DNA of 36,534 bases from Flavobacterium sp. UBA5153 (GTDB lineage: Bacteria > Bacteroidota > Bacteroidia > Flavobacteriales > Flavobacteriaceae): contig DHXP01000079.1 in the NCBI GenBank assembly GCA_002413745.1, positions 1 to 36,534 on the forward strand. The letters are read 5' to 3'. This document shows, in pieces, positions 17,408 through 26,149 of the stretch (positions within the stretch are counted from its first letter, which is position 1; each line of letters opens with the position of its first letter). The translations under genes were made by a program, and so were the position numbers. The notes beneath the pieces are model-generated. The model saw nothing but the letters and a program-made list of their open reading frames with translations. It had not been told where the DNA came from and ran no database searches.

Positions 17408-18133
17408 ATGAAATCAATAGTATTACGAGAAATAAAATCCTTTTTTGGTTCGCCAATTGGTTATTTGGTGATTGCCGTTTTCCTGATTGGGAATGGATTG
17501 TTCCTTTGGGTTTTCGAAGGAGAATACAATATTTTAAACAGCGGTTTTGCCGATTTAAGTCCGTTTTTTACTTTGGCACCTTGGATTCTGATTTTCTTGA
17601 TTCCTGCCGTTACGATGCGCAGTTTTTCGGATGAAAAAAAGCAGGGAACATTGGAATTGTTGTTGACAAAACCCTTGAGCATTTGGCAAATCGTGAACGG
17701 AAAATTCCTTGGTTCCATGTTGTTGATTGTTATGGCGATTATCCCAACCTTGATTTATGTCAAGGTGATTTCCAGTTTGGGAATGCCCGAAGGAAACATC
17801 GATATGGGCAGCACAATGGGTTCTTATTTTGGATTATTATTCCTGATTGCCGCTTATTCCGCCATAGGAATATTCACTTCTACCCTTTCCGAAAATCAAA
17901 TTGTGGCATTTATCGTAGCGGTGTTTTTATGCTTCTTTTTTTACTTTGGATTTGAAAGTTTAGCAACGATTATCCCGAGTTTTAGAGGCATAATTTCAGC
18001 TTTTGGAATGCAAGACCATTTCAAAAGTATGGGTCGTGGCGTGATTGACACTCGTGATGTTATCTATTTTGCAAGTGTAACGGTACTGTTTCTTTCGTTC
18101 ACTGTGTATAATCTAAAATCTGTTAAATCGTAA
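17408..18133 (+). CDS. gldF: Gliding motility ABC transporter permease GldF
   Basis: A 241-aa ABC-2 type integral membrane protein. It starts MKSIVLREIKSFFGSPIGYLV, as in F. johnsoniae GldF, and has about six membrane helices (roughly 18-38, 57-77, 103-125, 140-160, 167-190, 218-236). VTMRSFSDEKKQGTLELLLTKPLS is the ABC-2 cytoplasmic loop signature. With GldG and the ATPase GldA (not in the window) it forms a transporter needed for gliding in F. johnsoniae, though not in all gliding Bacteroidetes. The stop overlaps the gldG start in TAATG, so the two are translationally coupled. Confidence 0.94.
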   Translation: MKSIVLREIKSFFGSPIGYLVIAVFLIGNGLFLWVFEGEYNILNSGFADLSPFFTLAPWILIFLIPAVTMRSFSDEKKQGTLELLLTKPLSIWQIVNGKFLGSMLLIVMAIIPTLIYVKVISSLGMPEGNIDMGSTMGSYFGLLFLIAAYSAIGIFTSTLSENQIVAFIVAVFLCFFFYFGFESLATIIPSFRGIISAFGMQDHFKSMGRGVIDTRDVIYFASVTVLFLSFTVYNLKSVKS

Positions 18134-19818
18134 TGACAACTTCCAATAAAAAAAATATAAAATCCCTGCTGATTGTCATTGCCGTTCTATTGTTTTTGAA
18201 TGTAATAAGTAATGGTTTTTTCCATCGTTTCGATTTGACCAAAGACAAAAGATTCACCCTTTCGACTACTTCCTTGAATATTGTCAAGCAAGTGCAAAAT
18301 CCGCTGTACATCAAAATTTATTTGCAAGGTGATCTACCGGCCGAATTCAAGCGTTTACAGAGTGAAACCCAAGATTTATTGGAAGAATTTCAGGCACGTA
18401 ACAAGAATATTGTCTTCGAATTTGTTGATCCTTTGGAAAACAAAGACGAAAGTATGGACAACATCAAAGAATTGTATCGAAAAGGTCTCACGCCAATAAA
18501 CATAACCGTTGACGACAAAGGAAAACAATCACAAGCAATGGTTTTTCCTTGGGCGATTGCGGTTTACAACAACAAAGAAGTCAATATTCCTTTGTTGAAA
18601 AATATTATGGGAGCTTCAACGACCCAAAAAGTGATTGGATCCGTGCAACATCTGGAATATTCCATTGCCGATGCCATCAATAAAATCACGAAAGAAAAGC
18701 AGAAAAAAGTTGCGGTAATCAAAGGAAACGGGGAACTCAAGGATATTTACATTGCCAAATTCCTGATGCAAGTACGGGAAAGTTACCACATTGGACCATT
18801 CACTTTGGATTCGGTGGCAAAAAACCCGATTGGAAGTTTGGAAGCTTTAGAAAAATATGATTTGGCTATTATTGCCAAACCGACAGAGCAATTTTCGGAT
18901 GCCGAGAAACAAGTTTTGGACCAATATATCATCAATGGAGGCAAAACTTTGTGGCTTGTTGACCAAGTGGCGATGGAAATGGACAGTTTGTATAATTCAA
19001 CCGGTTCCACTTTGGCGTATCCCAGGGATTTGAATTTGAACGATATGTTCTTCAAATATGGATTTAGAATTAATCCCGATTTGGTAAAAGACGAGAGAGG
19101 AAGCCCCATAAAACTGGCTTCTGGCGACCAAGGAAGCGCCACCCAATATCAGGAATTCATTTGGAAATTTGCACCTCTGGTTTATCCCGAAAACAAACAT
19201 CCAATCGTGAAAAATTTGGGAGGAATCAAGTTCGATTTTGCCAATCCCATCGACACTTTAAAGAACGGAATCAAGAAAACCGTTTTGTTGCAATCCTCCA
19301 AATATTCAATAAAAATAGGTTCTCCGGCAGAAATCAATTTGAATATGGTTGCCGAAGAAACGTCTCCAAATGATTACTTAAACAAGGGAAATATTCCGCT
19401 TTCGGTTTTATTGGAAGGTTCCTTTCATTCGGTGTTTGAAAATAGGGTTTTGCCATTCGACCAGAAAACATTTGAAGCCAAAGGAAAAGACAATAAAATG
19501 ATCGTGATTTCGGACGGCGATTTGATACGAAACCAATTGGATAAAAACTTTCAACCCGTAGAGTTAGGCTACGATCAAAGATCCGGAAATTTGTATGACA
19601 ACAAAGATTTTCTGCTGAATTGTGTCAATTATCTGCTGGATGACAATGGACTTATTAACATTCGAAGCAGAGATCTCAACCTGCCTTTATTGGATAAAGA
19701 AAAAGTGTATCAGAATTACAGCTTTATACAATTCATAACTATCGGGCTTCCAATTCTAATTTTACTGATTTTTGGTATTCTATTTACCTACTTTCGAAAA
19801 AGAAAATACAGCAAATAG
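18133..19818 (+). CDS. gldG: Gliding motility ABC transporter component GldG
   Basis: A 561-aa protein with one N-terminal membrane helix (about 12-30), a large extracytoplasmic domain and one C-terminal helix (about 533-554) followed by the basic tail FRKRKYSK. RFDLTKDKRFTLSTTS right after the first helix and the ABC_transp_aux-like region around AVIKGNGELKDIY identify GldG. The F. johnsoniae counterpart works with GldF and GldA. The start codon overlaps the gldF stop by one base. dnaN follows with its own promoter. Confidence 0.94.
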   Translation: MTTSNKKNIKSLLIVIAVLLFLNVISNGFFHRFDLTKDKRFTLSTTSLNIVKQVQNPLYIKIYLQGDLPAEFKRLQSETQDLLEEFQARNKNIVFEFVDPLENKDESMDNIKELYRKGLTPINITVDDKGKQSQAMVFPWAIAVYNNKEVNIPLLKNIMGASTTQKVIGSVQHLEYSIADAINKITKEKQKKVAVIKGNGELKDIYIAKFLMQVRESYHIGPFTLDSVAKNPIGSLEALEKYDLAIIAKPTEQFSDAEKQVLDQYIINGGKTLWLVDQVAMEMDSLYNSTGSTLAYPRDLNLNDMFFKYGFRINPDLVKDERGSPIKLASGDQGSATQYQEFIWKFAPLVYPENKHPIVKNLGGIKFDFANPIDTLKNGIKKTVLLQSSKYSIKIGSPAEINLNMVAEETSPNDYLNKGNIPLSVLLEGSFHSVFENRVLPFDQKTFEAKGKDNKMIVISDGDLIRNQLDKNFQPVELGYDQRSGNLYDNKDFLLNCVNYLLDDNGLINIRSRDLNLPLLDKEKVYQNYSFIQFITIGLPILILLIFGILFTYFRKRKYSK

Positions 19819-19857
19819 ATGTTAATAAAAAAATTTAAATAGTAAAAGAGTTTACGA

Positions 19858-19865
19858 TATATTTG
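19858..19865 (+). promoter_or_regulatory. Probable -7 box of dnaN
   Basis: TATATTTG, an exact match to TAnnTTTG, 62 bp upstream of the dnaN ATG and 39 bp after the gldG stop. The -33 region holds TTTA rather than TTTG. It lets dnaN be expressed apart from gldFG. Confidence 0.5.
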
Positions 19866-19927
19866 TAGAATGTATACTATTTTAAAATCAGGAAAATATA
19901 TACACCACAAAAAATAAAACAAAACAG

Positions 19928-21046
19928 ATGAAATTTATAGTATCGAGTTCGTACTTATTAAAACAATTACAAGTTTTAGGAAGCGTTATCAACAGTAGCA
20001 ATACTTTACCCATTTTAGATAATTTCCTATTTGAATTAGACCATAAAGCATTGACCGTTTCGGCTTCTGATTTGGAAACTACAATGTCAGCCACTTTAGA
20101 CATTGATTCCACCAGTAAAGGAAGCGTTGCCGTTCCCGCAAAATTGCTTTTGGAAATCTTGAAAACCTTTCCGGAACAACCTTTAACTTTTACGGTTGAA
20201 GAAAATAGCACGATTGAAATTAGCTCCAATTCTGGAAAATATGCTTTGGCTTATGCCCCTGGTGACGAGTTTCCAAAATCAGTGAACTTAGACGAACCTT
20301 CAGTAACTTTAGTTCCTGCCGATGTTTTGGCAACAGCCATAAGCAAAACTATCTTTGCCGCCGGAAACGATGATTTGCGCCCGGTGATGTCTGGTGTTTT
20401 CTTCCAATTTTCTCCACAGGGATTGACTTTTGTAGCCACTGATGCACATAAATTAGTAAAATATGCGCGAACCGATGTAACCGCCTCGCAAGTGGCCGAT
20501 TTTATTATGCCAAAGAAACCTTTGACCATTTTAAAAAATATTCTTGCCACTTCGGATGCCGAAGTAAAAATTGAATACAACGATTCGAATGCCACTTTTT
20601 CTTTTGATAATTATATTTTAATGTGCCGCTTGATTGATGGAAAATATCCAAATTATGAAGCCGTAATCCCAAAAGAAAATCCAAATAAATTGATGATTGA
20701 CCGTTCCCAGTTTTTGAGTTCTGTTCGTCGTGTTGCGATTTTTTCGAACAAAACAACACACCAAATTCGATTGAAAATTGCCGGTGCCGAATTGAATATT
20801 TCAGCTGAAGACATTGATTACTCCAACAAAGCCGAAGAAAGATTGACATGTGATTATCAAGGTGATGACATGCAAATAGGATACAATTCCCGTTTCCTTA
20901 TCGAAATGTTGACCAACCTACAATCCGATATGATAATGCTTGAAATGTCTTTACCAAATAGAGCCGGAATTCTAACTCCTGTAGATGGTTTAGAAGATGG
21001 CGAAACCGTGACAATGCTGGTAATGCCAGTAATGTTGAATAACTAA
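19928..21046 (+). CDS. dnaN: DNA polymerase III sliding clamp (beta subunit)
   Basis: 372 aa, the normal length for the ring-forming processivity clamp that holds replicative polymerase and repair enzymes on DNA. The three repeated clamp domains are evident (about 1-120, 125-245, 250-372). Landmarks include MKFIVSSSYLLKQLQVLGSV at the N-terminus, NTLPILDNFLFE, FVATDAHKLVKY in the second domain, DGKYPNYEAVIP, and the C-terminal VMPVMLNN ending. It is not next to dnaA or gyrB here; it stands after gldFG with its own promoter and a good terminator. Confidence 0.97.
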   Translation: MKFIVSSSYLLKQLQVLGSVINSSNTLPILDNFLFELDHKALTVSASDLETTMSATLDIDSTSKGSVAVPAKLLLEILKTFPEQPLTFTVEENSTIEISSNSGKYALAYAPGDEFPKSVNLDEPSVTLVPADVLATAISKTIFAAGNDDLRPVMSGVFFQFSPQGLTFVATDAHKLVKYARTDVTASQVADFIMPKKPLTILKNILATSDAEVKIEYNDSNATFSFDNYILMCRLIDGKYPNYEAVIPKENPNKLMIDRSQFLSSVRRVAIFSNKTTHQIRLKIAGAELNISAEDIDYSNKAEERLTCDYQGDDMQIGYNSRFLIEMLTNLQSDMIMLEMSLPNRAGILTPVDGLEDGETVTMLVMPVMLNN

Positions 21047-21097
21047 TTATGTTTTAACACATAACTAACCAAAACCAACCAAACCATTTTTATTTTT

Positions 21098-21133
21098 AAA
21101 CCCGCAATTTCTATGGAAGCTGCGGGTTTTTTA
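21098..21133 (+). terminator. Rho-independent terminator of dnaN
   Basis: aaacccgca at 21098-21106 pairs with tgcgggttt at 21121-21129 around a 14-nt loop, followed by further T residues (ggttttttat). It lies between two converging genes and may also act on the leftward MutS-like gene, since an A-rich flank is on the other side. Confidence 0.9.
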
Positions 21134-21135
21134 TA

Positions 21136-22908
21136 TTAAATGATACCCATTTTTTTCATCAAGAAGGTAGCACTTTTATTCTTGCAAATTCCATTGCGAA
21201 GGGTGTAATCAAAAAATAAATCGTTGTTTACAATTTCAACTTCAAAACATTTATTCGCTAGTTGATCTGGATACTCATTTGTTGTAAGACAAACTTCTAT
21301 ATCGTGGGTGGCAATGGCTCCAATAGCTTTTTTTCCAATCACCTTTTTTATGACTTCGATAGTTCCATTTCTTTTATCATCAGAATTAGTTCCTCGCAAA
21401 ATTTCGTCTAATAAAACAAAAGCAGCACCTTTTTCTAATTCATCCATAATTTGTTTTAAACGCTTGATTTCGGCAAAAAAGTAAGATTCGCTATCCGACA
21501 AAGAATCAGACAATCGCATCGAAACCAAAACAGGCAAGGGATGCACATCCGCCTTGGTTGCACAAACTGGCGCTCCCATCCCCGTTAAAACCATATTAAT
21601 TCCTAAACTTCTAAGAAAAGTACTTTTCCCTGACATATTAGAACCTGTTAAAATCAGGAAAGATTGAGGTTGAAAACGAATAGCATTCCCTACTCGATTT
21701 TTAGAATTGAGCAAAGGATGACTTAAATCAGAAAATGAAATTTCGTTGTTTGTATTCAAATTAGGGAAAACAAAATTTGGATTATTATAGGATATATTGG
21801 CTAAGCTATTCAACATTTCGAATTCACCAATAACATCCAGCCAATCTTCAAGTGCATCGGCATGTTCTTTTTTCCATAAAATCAGGTTTTTTAAGACATG
21901 TATGTTAAACAAAAATGTTCCGTTGAATAGAATGGCAGTTACAAAATTCCCAATACTATCCATATTCGAAAACAAGTTGGCCAATTTTTTGAGATGAATG
22001 CTGGCATTTTCTTTTTTGAAAGTCAGTTGTTTTTGCAAATCAATCAATTTGTTGGATTGAAAAGTTTCTTCCTCTATTTTTTGCAACAACAAACCATATT
22101 GGGCAATGATTTTATCAATGTTAGAAGCATTGGCAATTTCGATTTGGATTCGCTTTAAAAACTTTCCTAAAAAGCCTAAATTGAAAACAAAAAGCAAACT
22201 TATATAATTTAAAAAAATAGCATTTGAAGTAATCAAATAAGCCAATGAAATACCTATAAAAAGACTTGGAGCCAGAAACGAAATCCAAATAGTAGTTTTT
22301 GTCAATGGCGCACTCTCAAATTTACTCCACTTCAATAATGACGAATAACTAGTTGCATCGTCCTGACTTATTTTGGCCAAAGCCAAAAACTCCTGACGCC
22401 AATCTAGTTTGTTTGCCAATTCTTTTATCGCTTCTTGATTTCTAAGAATTTCATCATTTGCTAAAAGAGTTAGACATTGTTTTGCCAATGTTTTTTTACC
22501 GATATAAGTTGCTGTTCTATTGAGGTTTTGAAATAAAGAATGCGTACCAAAAATATCCAAATCATAGGCATACGGATGATAAAAATCATTAAACTCGGCT
22601 CCATTTTCAAAAGGAATTGCTACTTTTTCTAAATAGGATAATTCATTTTTATTGATGTCCAACAGTGTTTCGGTTATTTTTCTTTGAAATTGCAATTTAG
22701 AGTGCATTCGCATTAAAATGACAAAAATAATAAAAAATATAGCTGCTAAAAAAAGTAAAGACACGCTGTTATTTTTTAAATAATAATACAGCATGCCTAA
22801 AAAAAGGAAAATACTCATCAATCGAAATAGACTGATTGTATTGTATTTGGTTTTAATTGTATTGAGATCCTGATTGTAGCGAGTGCTATTTGATTCGTAT
22901 CTTTTCAT
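21136..22908 (-). CDS. Membrane-anchored MutS-like ATPase
   Basis: 590 aa. The C-terminal MutS-family ATPase domain (about 385-590) has Walker A in LTGSNMSGKST (K428), the LSDSLSDSESYFFAEIKRL signature, Walker B FVLLDEILRGTNSDD (D501, E502) and the H535 switch in ATHD. There is no mismatch-recognition or connector domain as in MutS. Instead, hydrophobic helices occur at about 28-43, 49-66, 205-227 and 230-248, so the protein is probably tethered to the inner membrane, with the ATPase in the cytoplasm. Similar MutS-related proteins are, I believe, widespread in Bacteroidetes, but their function is unknown. It has its own promoter and is convergent with dnaN. Confidence 0.85.
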   Translation of the reverse strand: MKRYESNSTRYNQDLNTIKTKYNTISLFRLMSIFLFLGMLYYYLKNNSVSLLFLAAIFFIIFVILMRMHSKLQFQRKITETLLDINKNELSYLEKVAIPFENGAEFNDFYHPYAYDLDIFGTHSLFQNLNRTATYIGKKTLAKQCLTLLANDEILRNQEAIKELANKLDWRQEFLALAKISQDDATSYSSLLKWSKFESAPLTKTTIWISFLAPSLFIGISLAYLITSNAIFLNYISLLFVFNLGFLGKFLKRIQIEIANASNIDKIIAQYGLLLQKIEEETFQSNKLIDLQKQLTFKKENASIHLKKLANLFSNMDSIGNFVTAILFNGTFLFNIHVLKNLILWKKEHADALEDWLDVIGEFEMLNSLANISYNNPNFVFPNLNTNNEISFSDLSHPLLNSKNRVGNAIRFQPQSFLILTGSNMSGKSTFLRSLGINMVLTGMGAPVCATKADVHPLPVLVSMRLSDSLSDSESYFFAEIKRLKQIMDELEKGAAFVLLDEILRGTNSDDKRNGTIEVIKKVIGKKAIGAIATHDIEVCLTTNEYPDQLANKCFEVEIVNNDLFFDYTLRNGICKNKSATFLMKKMGII

Positions 22909-22926
22909 AATTCAACTTAAGAATCA

Positions 22927-22956
22927 CAAATATAGGATTCCCTACTTCAAATACAA
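22927..22956 (-). promoter_or_regulatory. Promoter of the MutS-like gene
   Basis: Minus strand: -33 ATTG (TTG at 22956-22954), 19-bp spacer, -7 TATATTTG at 22934-22927. The start would be about 12 nt before the ATG at 22908. Confidence 0.6.
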
Positions 22957-23153
22957 TTAGAAAATCATATAATAAAAAAGGTTCTATCCCAAATCGTGCG
23001 GGTATTACCATAAAACAATTATTCAGAAAAAAAATAAATTTTAAAACTATAACCCACACAAATAAGGGTAGAACCATAAAAAATAATCCGAATAAAATTT
23101 CACTCCACTAAGTACATTACCCAAACCCCAAATTCAATAAAAATTAAGTTTTT

Positions 23154-23984
23154 TTACTCGTGCATTGCAAGAATCGGAATATCTAATCTGTTCGAAAATT
23201 TTTGGACTAGACTTGGCCGAAACAATTCCACAAAAAAGTTTTTTTTGTAAGTATTCATTGCCAAAACATCAATTTCTTTAAATAATATAAAATCTATAAT
23301 TGTTCCTTTTATGTCATTGCTTGGAATTATTGAAAATATTACTGGTTCCTCTGCAAACTCTTCCTCCCAATGTTTTATTGTAGCTTCTGAAACATCAGAA
23401 TCACTGGTTTTTACGTATAGACTTCTTACTTTGGCACCCATTTTTTTGGCGATTTTCAACACATCTTTAAGTGCTTTTTTATCTTTACTTCTATATCGTG
23501 TAGTAAAACCAATGGTTTCAATTTTTTTGAATTTTGCTTCCAATGGCACACTTAATACAGGTACGTCAACAGCGGTTAAAACAGTGCCGGTGTTCGTCCC
23601 CATAAAAAAGGCTTCCCATCCAGTCGCACCGGAAGTACCCATTACCACAAAATCTATTTTGTCTTCCTTGATTGATTTTTTAATATTGTAAAGCAAACTA
23701 CCGTCCATAAGCCTGTGTCTCATTTTTATTTTATCCAGATTTCGTTCTTCGGCAATGGCACGAAGTTTGGGAATTTCGTCTTTAAACATATCAAACTGGG
23801 ACAGCTGAATGGAATCAAAAATGACATTATAATTCTCGGGGAAAAATTGGTTGTCATATATTGGCAATTCAAATGTGTGTAATAAAATAAGTTCTCCTTG
23901 AACTATTTTTGCAAATTCCAAAGCATGCACAAAAGCATTGTTGGCAACTTCGGAAAAATCTGTGGGAAACAAAATCTTTTTCAT
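23154..23984 (-). CDS. Universal stress protein, tandem UspA domains
   Basis: 276 aa with two UspA-like domains. The first (about 1-142) starts MKKILFPTDFSEVANNAFVHALEFA and ends with the nucleotide-binding pattern GTSGATGWEAFFMGTNTG followed by VPVLSVP. The second (about 150-276) has the same fold cues but lacks the glycine-rich ATP motif (MNTYKKNFFVELFRP), so probably only the first binds ATP. It is cytosolic, with no signal peptide. Such proteins are commonly induced by stress or growth arrest. A -7 box lies just upstream; a 170-bp AT-rich gap separates it from the MutS-like gene. Confidence 0.9.
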   Translation of the reverse strand: MKKILFPTDFSEVANNAFVHALEFAKIVQGELILLHTFELPIYDNQFFPENYNVIFDSIQLSQFDMFKDEIPKLRAIAEERNLDKIKMRHRLMDGSLLYNIKKSIKEDKIDFVVMGTSGATGWEAFFMGTNTGTVLTAVDVPVLSVPLEAKFKKIETIGFTTRYRSKDKKALKDVLKIAKKMGAKVRSLYVKTSDSDVSEATIKHWEEEFAEEPVIFSIIPSNDIKGTIIDFILFKEIDVLAMNTYKKNFFVELFRPSLVQKFSNRLDIPILAMHE

Positions 23985-24012
23985 TTTAGTACGATTTAAA
24001 GTTGTTATCTAC

Positions 24013-24020
24013 CAAAGATA
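24013..24020 (-). promoter_or_regulatory. Probable -7 box of the universal stress protein gene
   Basis: Minus strand TATCTTTG, an exact TAnnTTTG match, 29 nt before the ATG at 23984. The nearest TTTTG is only 11 bp upstream, so the -33 element is unclear. Confidence 0.45.
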
Positions 24021-24127
24021 AATAAAAAAATCAAAACATAAAGTAATAATTGTCAGATGTTTATTATATTTTAATTGAAAAAAAATGAGCCAACATCATT
24101 TTAAAATCGATACTTATCTAGATTTAT

Positions 24128-24135
24128 TACCTTTG
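24128..24135 (+). promoter_or_regulatory. Probable -7 box of mnmE
   Basis: TACCTTTG matches TAnnTTTG exactly and predicts a start near 24142, 12 nt before the ATG at 24154. It lies downstream of the in-frame ATG at 24085, which argues that the 24085 start is not used. Confidence 0.5.
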
Positions 24136-24153
24136 CAATCTAGAACAAAAAAT

Positions 24154-25542
24154 ATGTTACACAACGATTCCATAGTAGCACTCGCCACGCCTTCAGGTGC
24201 AGGGGCAATTGCCATAATTCGAATTTCAGGAGAGGATGCCATTACTATCGGAAATTCTGTTTTTCAATCCATCAAAGGAAAAGATTTAACCCAACAAAAA
24301 TCCCACACTTTGCATTTGGGCCATATTGTGGACGCTACTAAAACGCTTGACGAAGTTTTGGTTTCTATTTTCAAAGATCCGCATTCGTACACTGGCGAAA
24401 ATACTATCGAAATTTCCTGTCACGGTTCCACTTATATTCAGCAGCAAATTATTCAACTATTGCTTCGTAAAGGGTGCCGAATGGCAAATCCGGGTGAATT
24501 TACCCTGAGAGCCTTTCTAAACGGCAAACTCGATTTGTCACAAGCCGAAGCCGTTGCCGATTTAATTTCGTCGGACAACGAAGCTTCGCACCAAATTGCG
24601 ATGCAACAAATGCGTGGCGGTTTCTCTAACGAAATAGCTAAATTACGTGAAGAATTATTAAATTTTGCTTCCTTGATTGAATTAGAATTAGACTTTGCCG
24701 AAGAAGATGTAGAATTTGCCGATAGAACACAATTTCACGAATTATTGAACCGAATCGAGTTTGTTTTGAAACGCTTGATTGATTCATTTGCGGTTGGAAA
24801 CGTCATCAAAAACGGAATTCCTGTCGCCATTGTGGGTGAGCCTAATGTGGGGAAATCAACTTTATTGAACGCTTTATTAAACGAGGAACGTGCAATAGTT
24901 TCAGAAATTGCCGGAACAACACGGGACACTATTGAAGATGAATTGGTTATTGGCGGCATTGGATTTCGATTTATCGACACGGCCGGAATTCGAGATACCC
25001 AAGATGTTATAGAAAATATTGGTATCCGAAAAACTTTCGAAAAAATAGAACAAGCCCAAGTTGTGGTCTTTCTTTTTGACAGTTCCGAGTTCAAAGTTTC
25101 AGGTTTAAAATTGAAAGTGGAATTGGAGAAAATACGGAATCAGTTTCCTTTAAAGCCTCTAATTATTATTGGAAATAAAGCTGATAAATTGGATGAAGCC
25201 GAAATCCAAAATCTAAAATCCAAAATCCCAAATATTCTGCTTCTTTCGGCAAAAAAAAATATTGGCGTTGAGGATTTAAAAAACCAACTGCTTTCATTTG
25301 TAAATACGGGTGCGTTGCGCAATAACGAAACCATTGTCACCAACACGCGTCATTATGATTCCTTATTGAAAGCTTTGGAAGCGATTCAAAAAGTGAAATT
25401 CGGACTGCAAACCGATCTGCCTAGCGACTTGATGGCGATAGACATTAAAGAAGCTTTGTATCATTTTGGAATGATTACCGGACAAGTGACCAATGATGAG
25501 CTTTTAGGTAACATTTTCGCTAATTTCTGCATCGGGAAGTAA
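24154..25542 (+). CDS. mnmE: tRNA-modifying GTPase MnmE
   Basis: 462 aa from the ATG at 24154; an in-frame ATG at 24085 would add 23 residues unlike the family and upstream of a probable -7 box, so it is not used. MnmE with MnmG adds the carboxymethylaminomethyl group to wobble uridine 34 of tRNAs. The start MLHNDSIVALATPSGAGAIA is the formyl-THF-binding domain; the inserted G domain shows GEPNVGKST, DTAG and GNKADKLD; the C-terminal end is the catalytic FCIGK with the conserved Cys. The last 18 bp are repeated at 31901-31918, where an integrated element ends; the gene remains intact because the element carries its own copy of these codons. Confidence 0.96.
   Translation: MLHNDSIVALATPSGAGAIAIIRISGEDAITIGNSVFQSIKGKDLTQQKSHTLHLGHIVDATKTLDEVLVSIFKDPHSYTGENTIEISCHGSTYIQQQIIQLLLRKGCRMANPGEFTLRAFLNGKLDLSQAEAVADLISSDNEASHQIAMQQMRGGFSNEIAKLREELLNFASLIELELDFAEEDVEFADRTQFHELLNRIEFVLKRLIDSFAVGNVIKNGIPVAIVGEPNVGKSTLLNALLNEERAIVSEIAGTTRDTIEDELVIGGIGFRFIDTAGIRDTQDVIENIGIRKTFEKIEQAQVVVFLFDSSEFKVSGLKLKVELEKIRNQFPLKPLIIIGNKADKLDEAEIQNLKSKIPNILLLSAKKNIGVEDLKNQLLSFVNTGALRNNETIVTNTRHYDSLLKALEAIQKVKFGLQTDLPSDLMAIDIKEALYHFGMITGQVTNDELLGNIFANFCIGK
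25525..25542 (+). other. attL: left 18-bp core at the mnmE 3' end
   Basis: TTCTGCATCGGGAAGTAA, the last six codons of mnmE (FCIGK-stop). It matches TTCTGCATCGGAAAGTAA at 31901-31918 at 17 of 18 positions; the single difference, GGG versus GGA, is silent. Flanking sequence on either side does not match, as expected for a site-specific integration core. Confidence 0.88.
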
Positions 25543-25622
25543 TCTACATTATTAAACCATCATATTTCTACGTTCCAAGTGCTATAAACAAAGGGATTTC
25601 TATGTATTGATAGATGACTTTG

Positions 25623-25665
25623 TTTACCCTTATTTACCCTATTCGTGCTACTAATCGTGTTACTA
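25623..25665 (+). repeat. Direct repeats near attL, candidate integrase/excisionase arm sites
   Basis: tttaccct occurs at 25623-25630 and 25633-25640 (10-bp period). It is followed by tcgtgctacta at 25643-25653 and tcgtgttacta at 25655-25665 (12-bp period, one difference). The spacing is close to one DNA turn, suiting side-by-side protein binding. The rest of 25543-25806 holds no gene; further TTAC or GTAAC motifs occur at 25739 and near 25783. Similar TTACTAAT occurs upstream of the integrase and beside attR. Confidence 0.5.
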
Positions 25666-25806
25666 TGTTTTGTAAATCGATATTTTTTATGAATTTTATG
25701 ATACCATAGTCCGTAAAGTGGCTTCTACATTGAGTTGTTACTTACAGATAGCGTTTTAGTCGATAAACAAAGGAAAATCATATAGTAACAAAGACAGTAA
25801 GTAATA

Positions 25807-26139
25807 ATGAGTCATTTACAAATCAAAAGAATTTGTGTAGTCTGTAAAGAAGAATTTACAGCAAAAAGTAGTAAAGGTATCTATTGTTCTTCAATATGTT
25901 TTAAGAGAAATTATAGAAAACTACAAAAAGAAAATACGGTTGTAATTCCAAAGGTAAAACTAATTATTACCAAAGAGAATTTACAGAATAAACATTATTT
26001 ATCCGTTAAAGATGCAGTTGTATTCTTTGAAATTTCAGAGGTAACTTTACGTAGAAAAATCAAAGAGAATAATTTGAAATATGTTAGTTTGAAAAATAGA
26101 TTTTTGTTTTTGAAGTCAGATTTAGAGAGAGTTATTTAA
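25807..26139 (+). CDS. Small zinc-ribbon plus helix-turn-helix protein
   Basis: 110 aa. The N-terminal part has a C-X2-C...C-X3-C arrangement (C10, C13, C27, C31) in RICVVCKEEFT...YCSSIC, a likely zinc ribbon. The C-terminal half (about 62-110) reads YLSVKDAVVFFEISEVTLRR followed by FLKSDLERVI, the helix-turn-helix-wing pattern of MerR/excisionase-type DNA binders. It is the first gene inside the element, next to attL and its repeats, so an accessory recombination role (excision factor) or a regulator is possible. It converges on the Rep-like gene with only 10 bp between stops. I do not recognise a named family for the fusion. Confidence 0.7.
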   Translation: MSHLQIKRICVVCKEEFTAKSSKGIYCSSICFKRNYRKLQKENTVVIPKVKLIITKENLQNKHYLSVKDAVVFFEISEVTLRRKIKENNLKYVSLKNRFLFLKSDLERVI

Positions 26140-26149
26140 AATATAATAA

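Noticed and set aside
22979-23075. Inverted pair ggttctatccc ... gggtagaacc flanking a short AT-rich stretch between the USP and MutS-like genes, considered as a MITE
   Set aside because: The match is imperfect (one extra base), no target-site duplication is visible and the interior has no structure.
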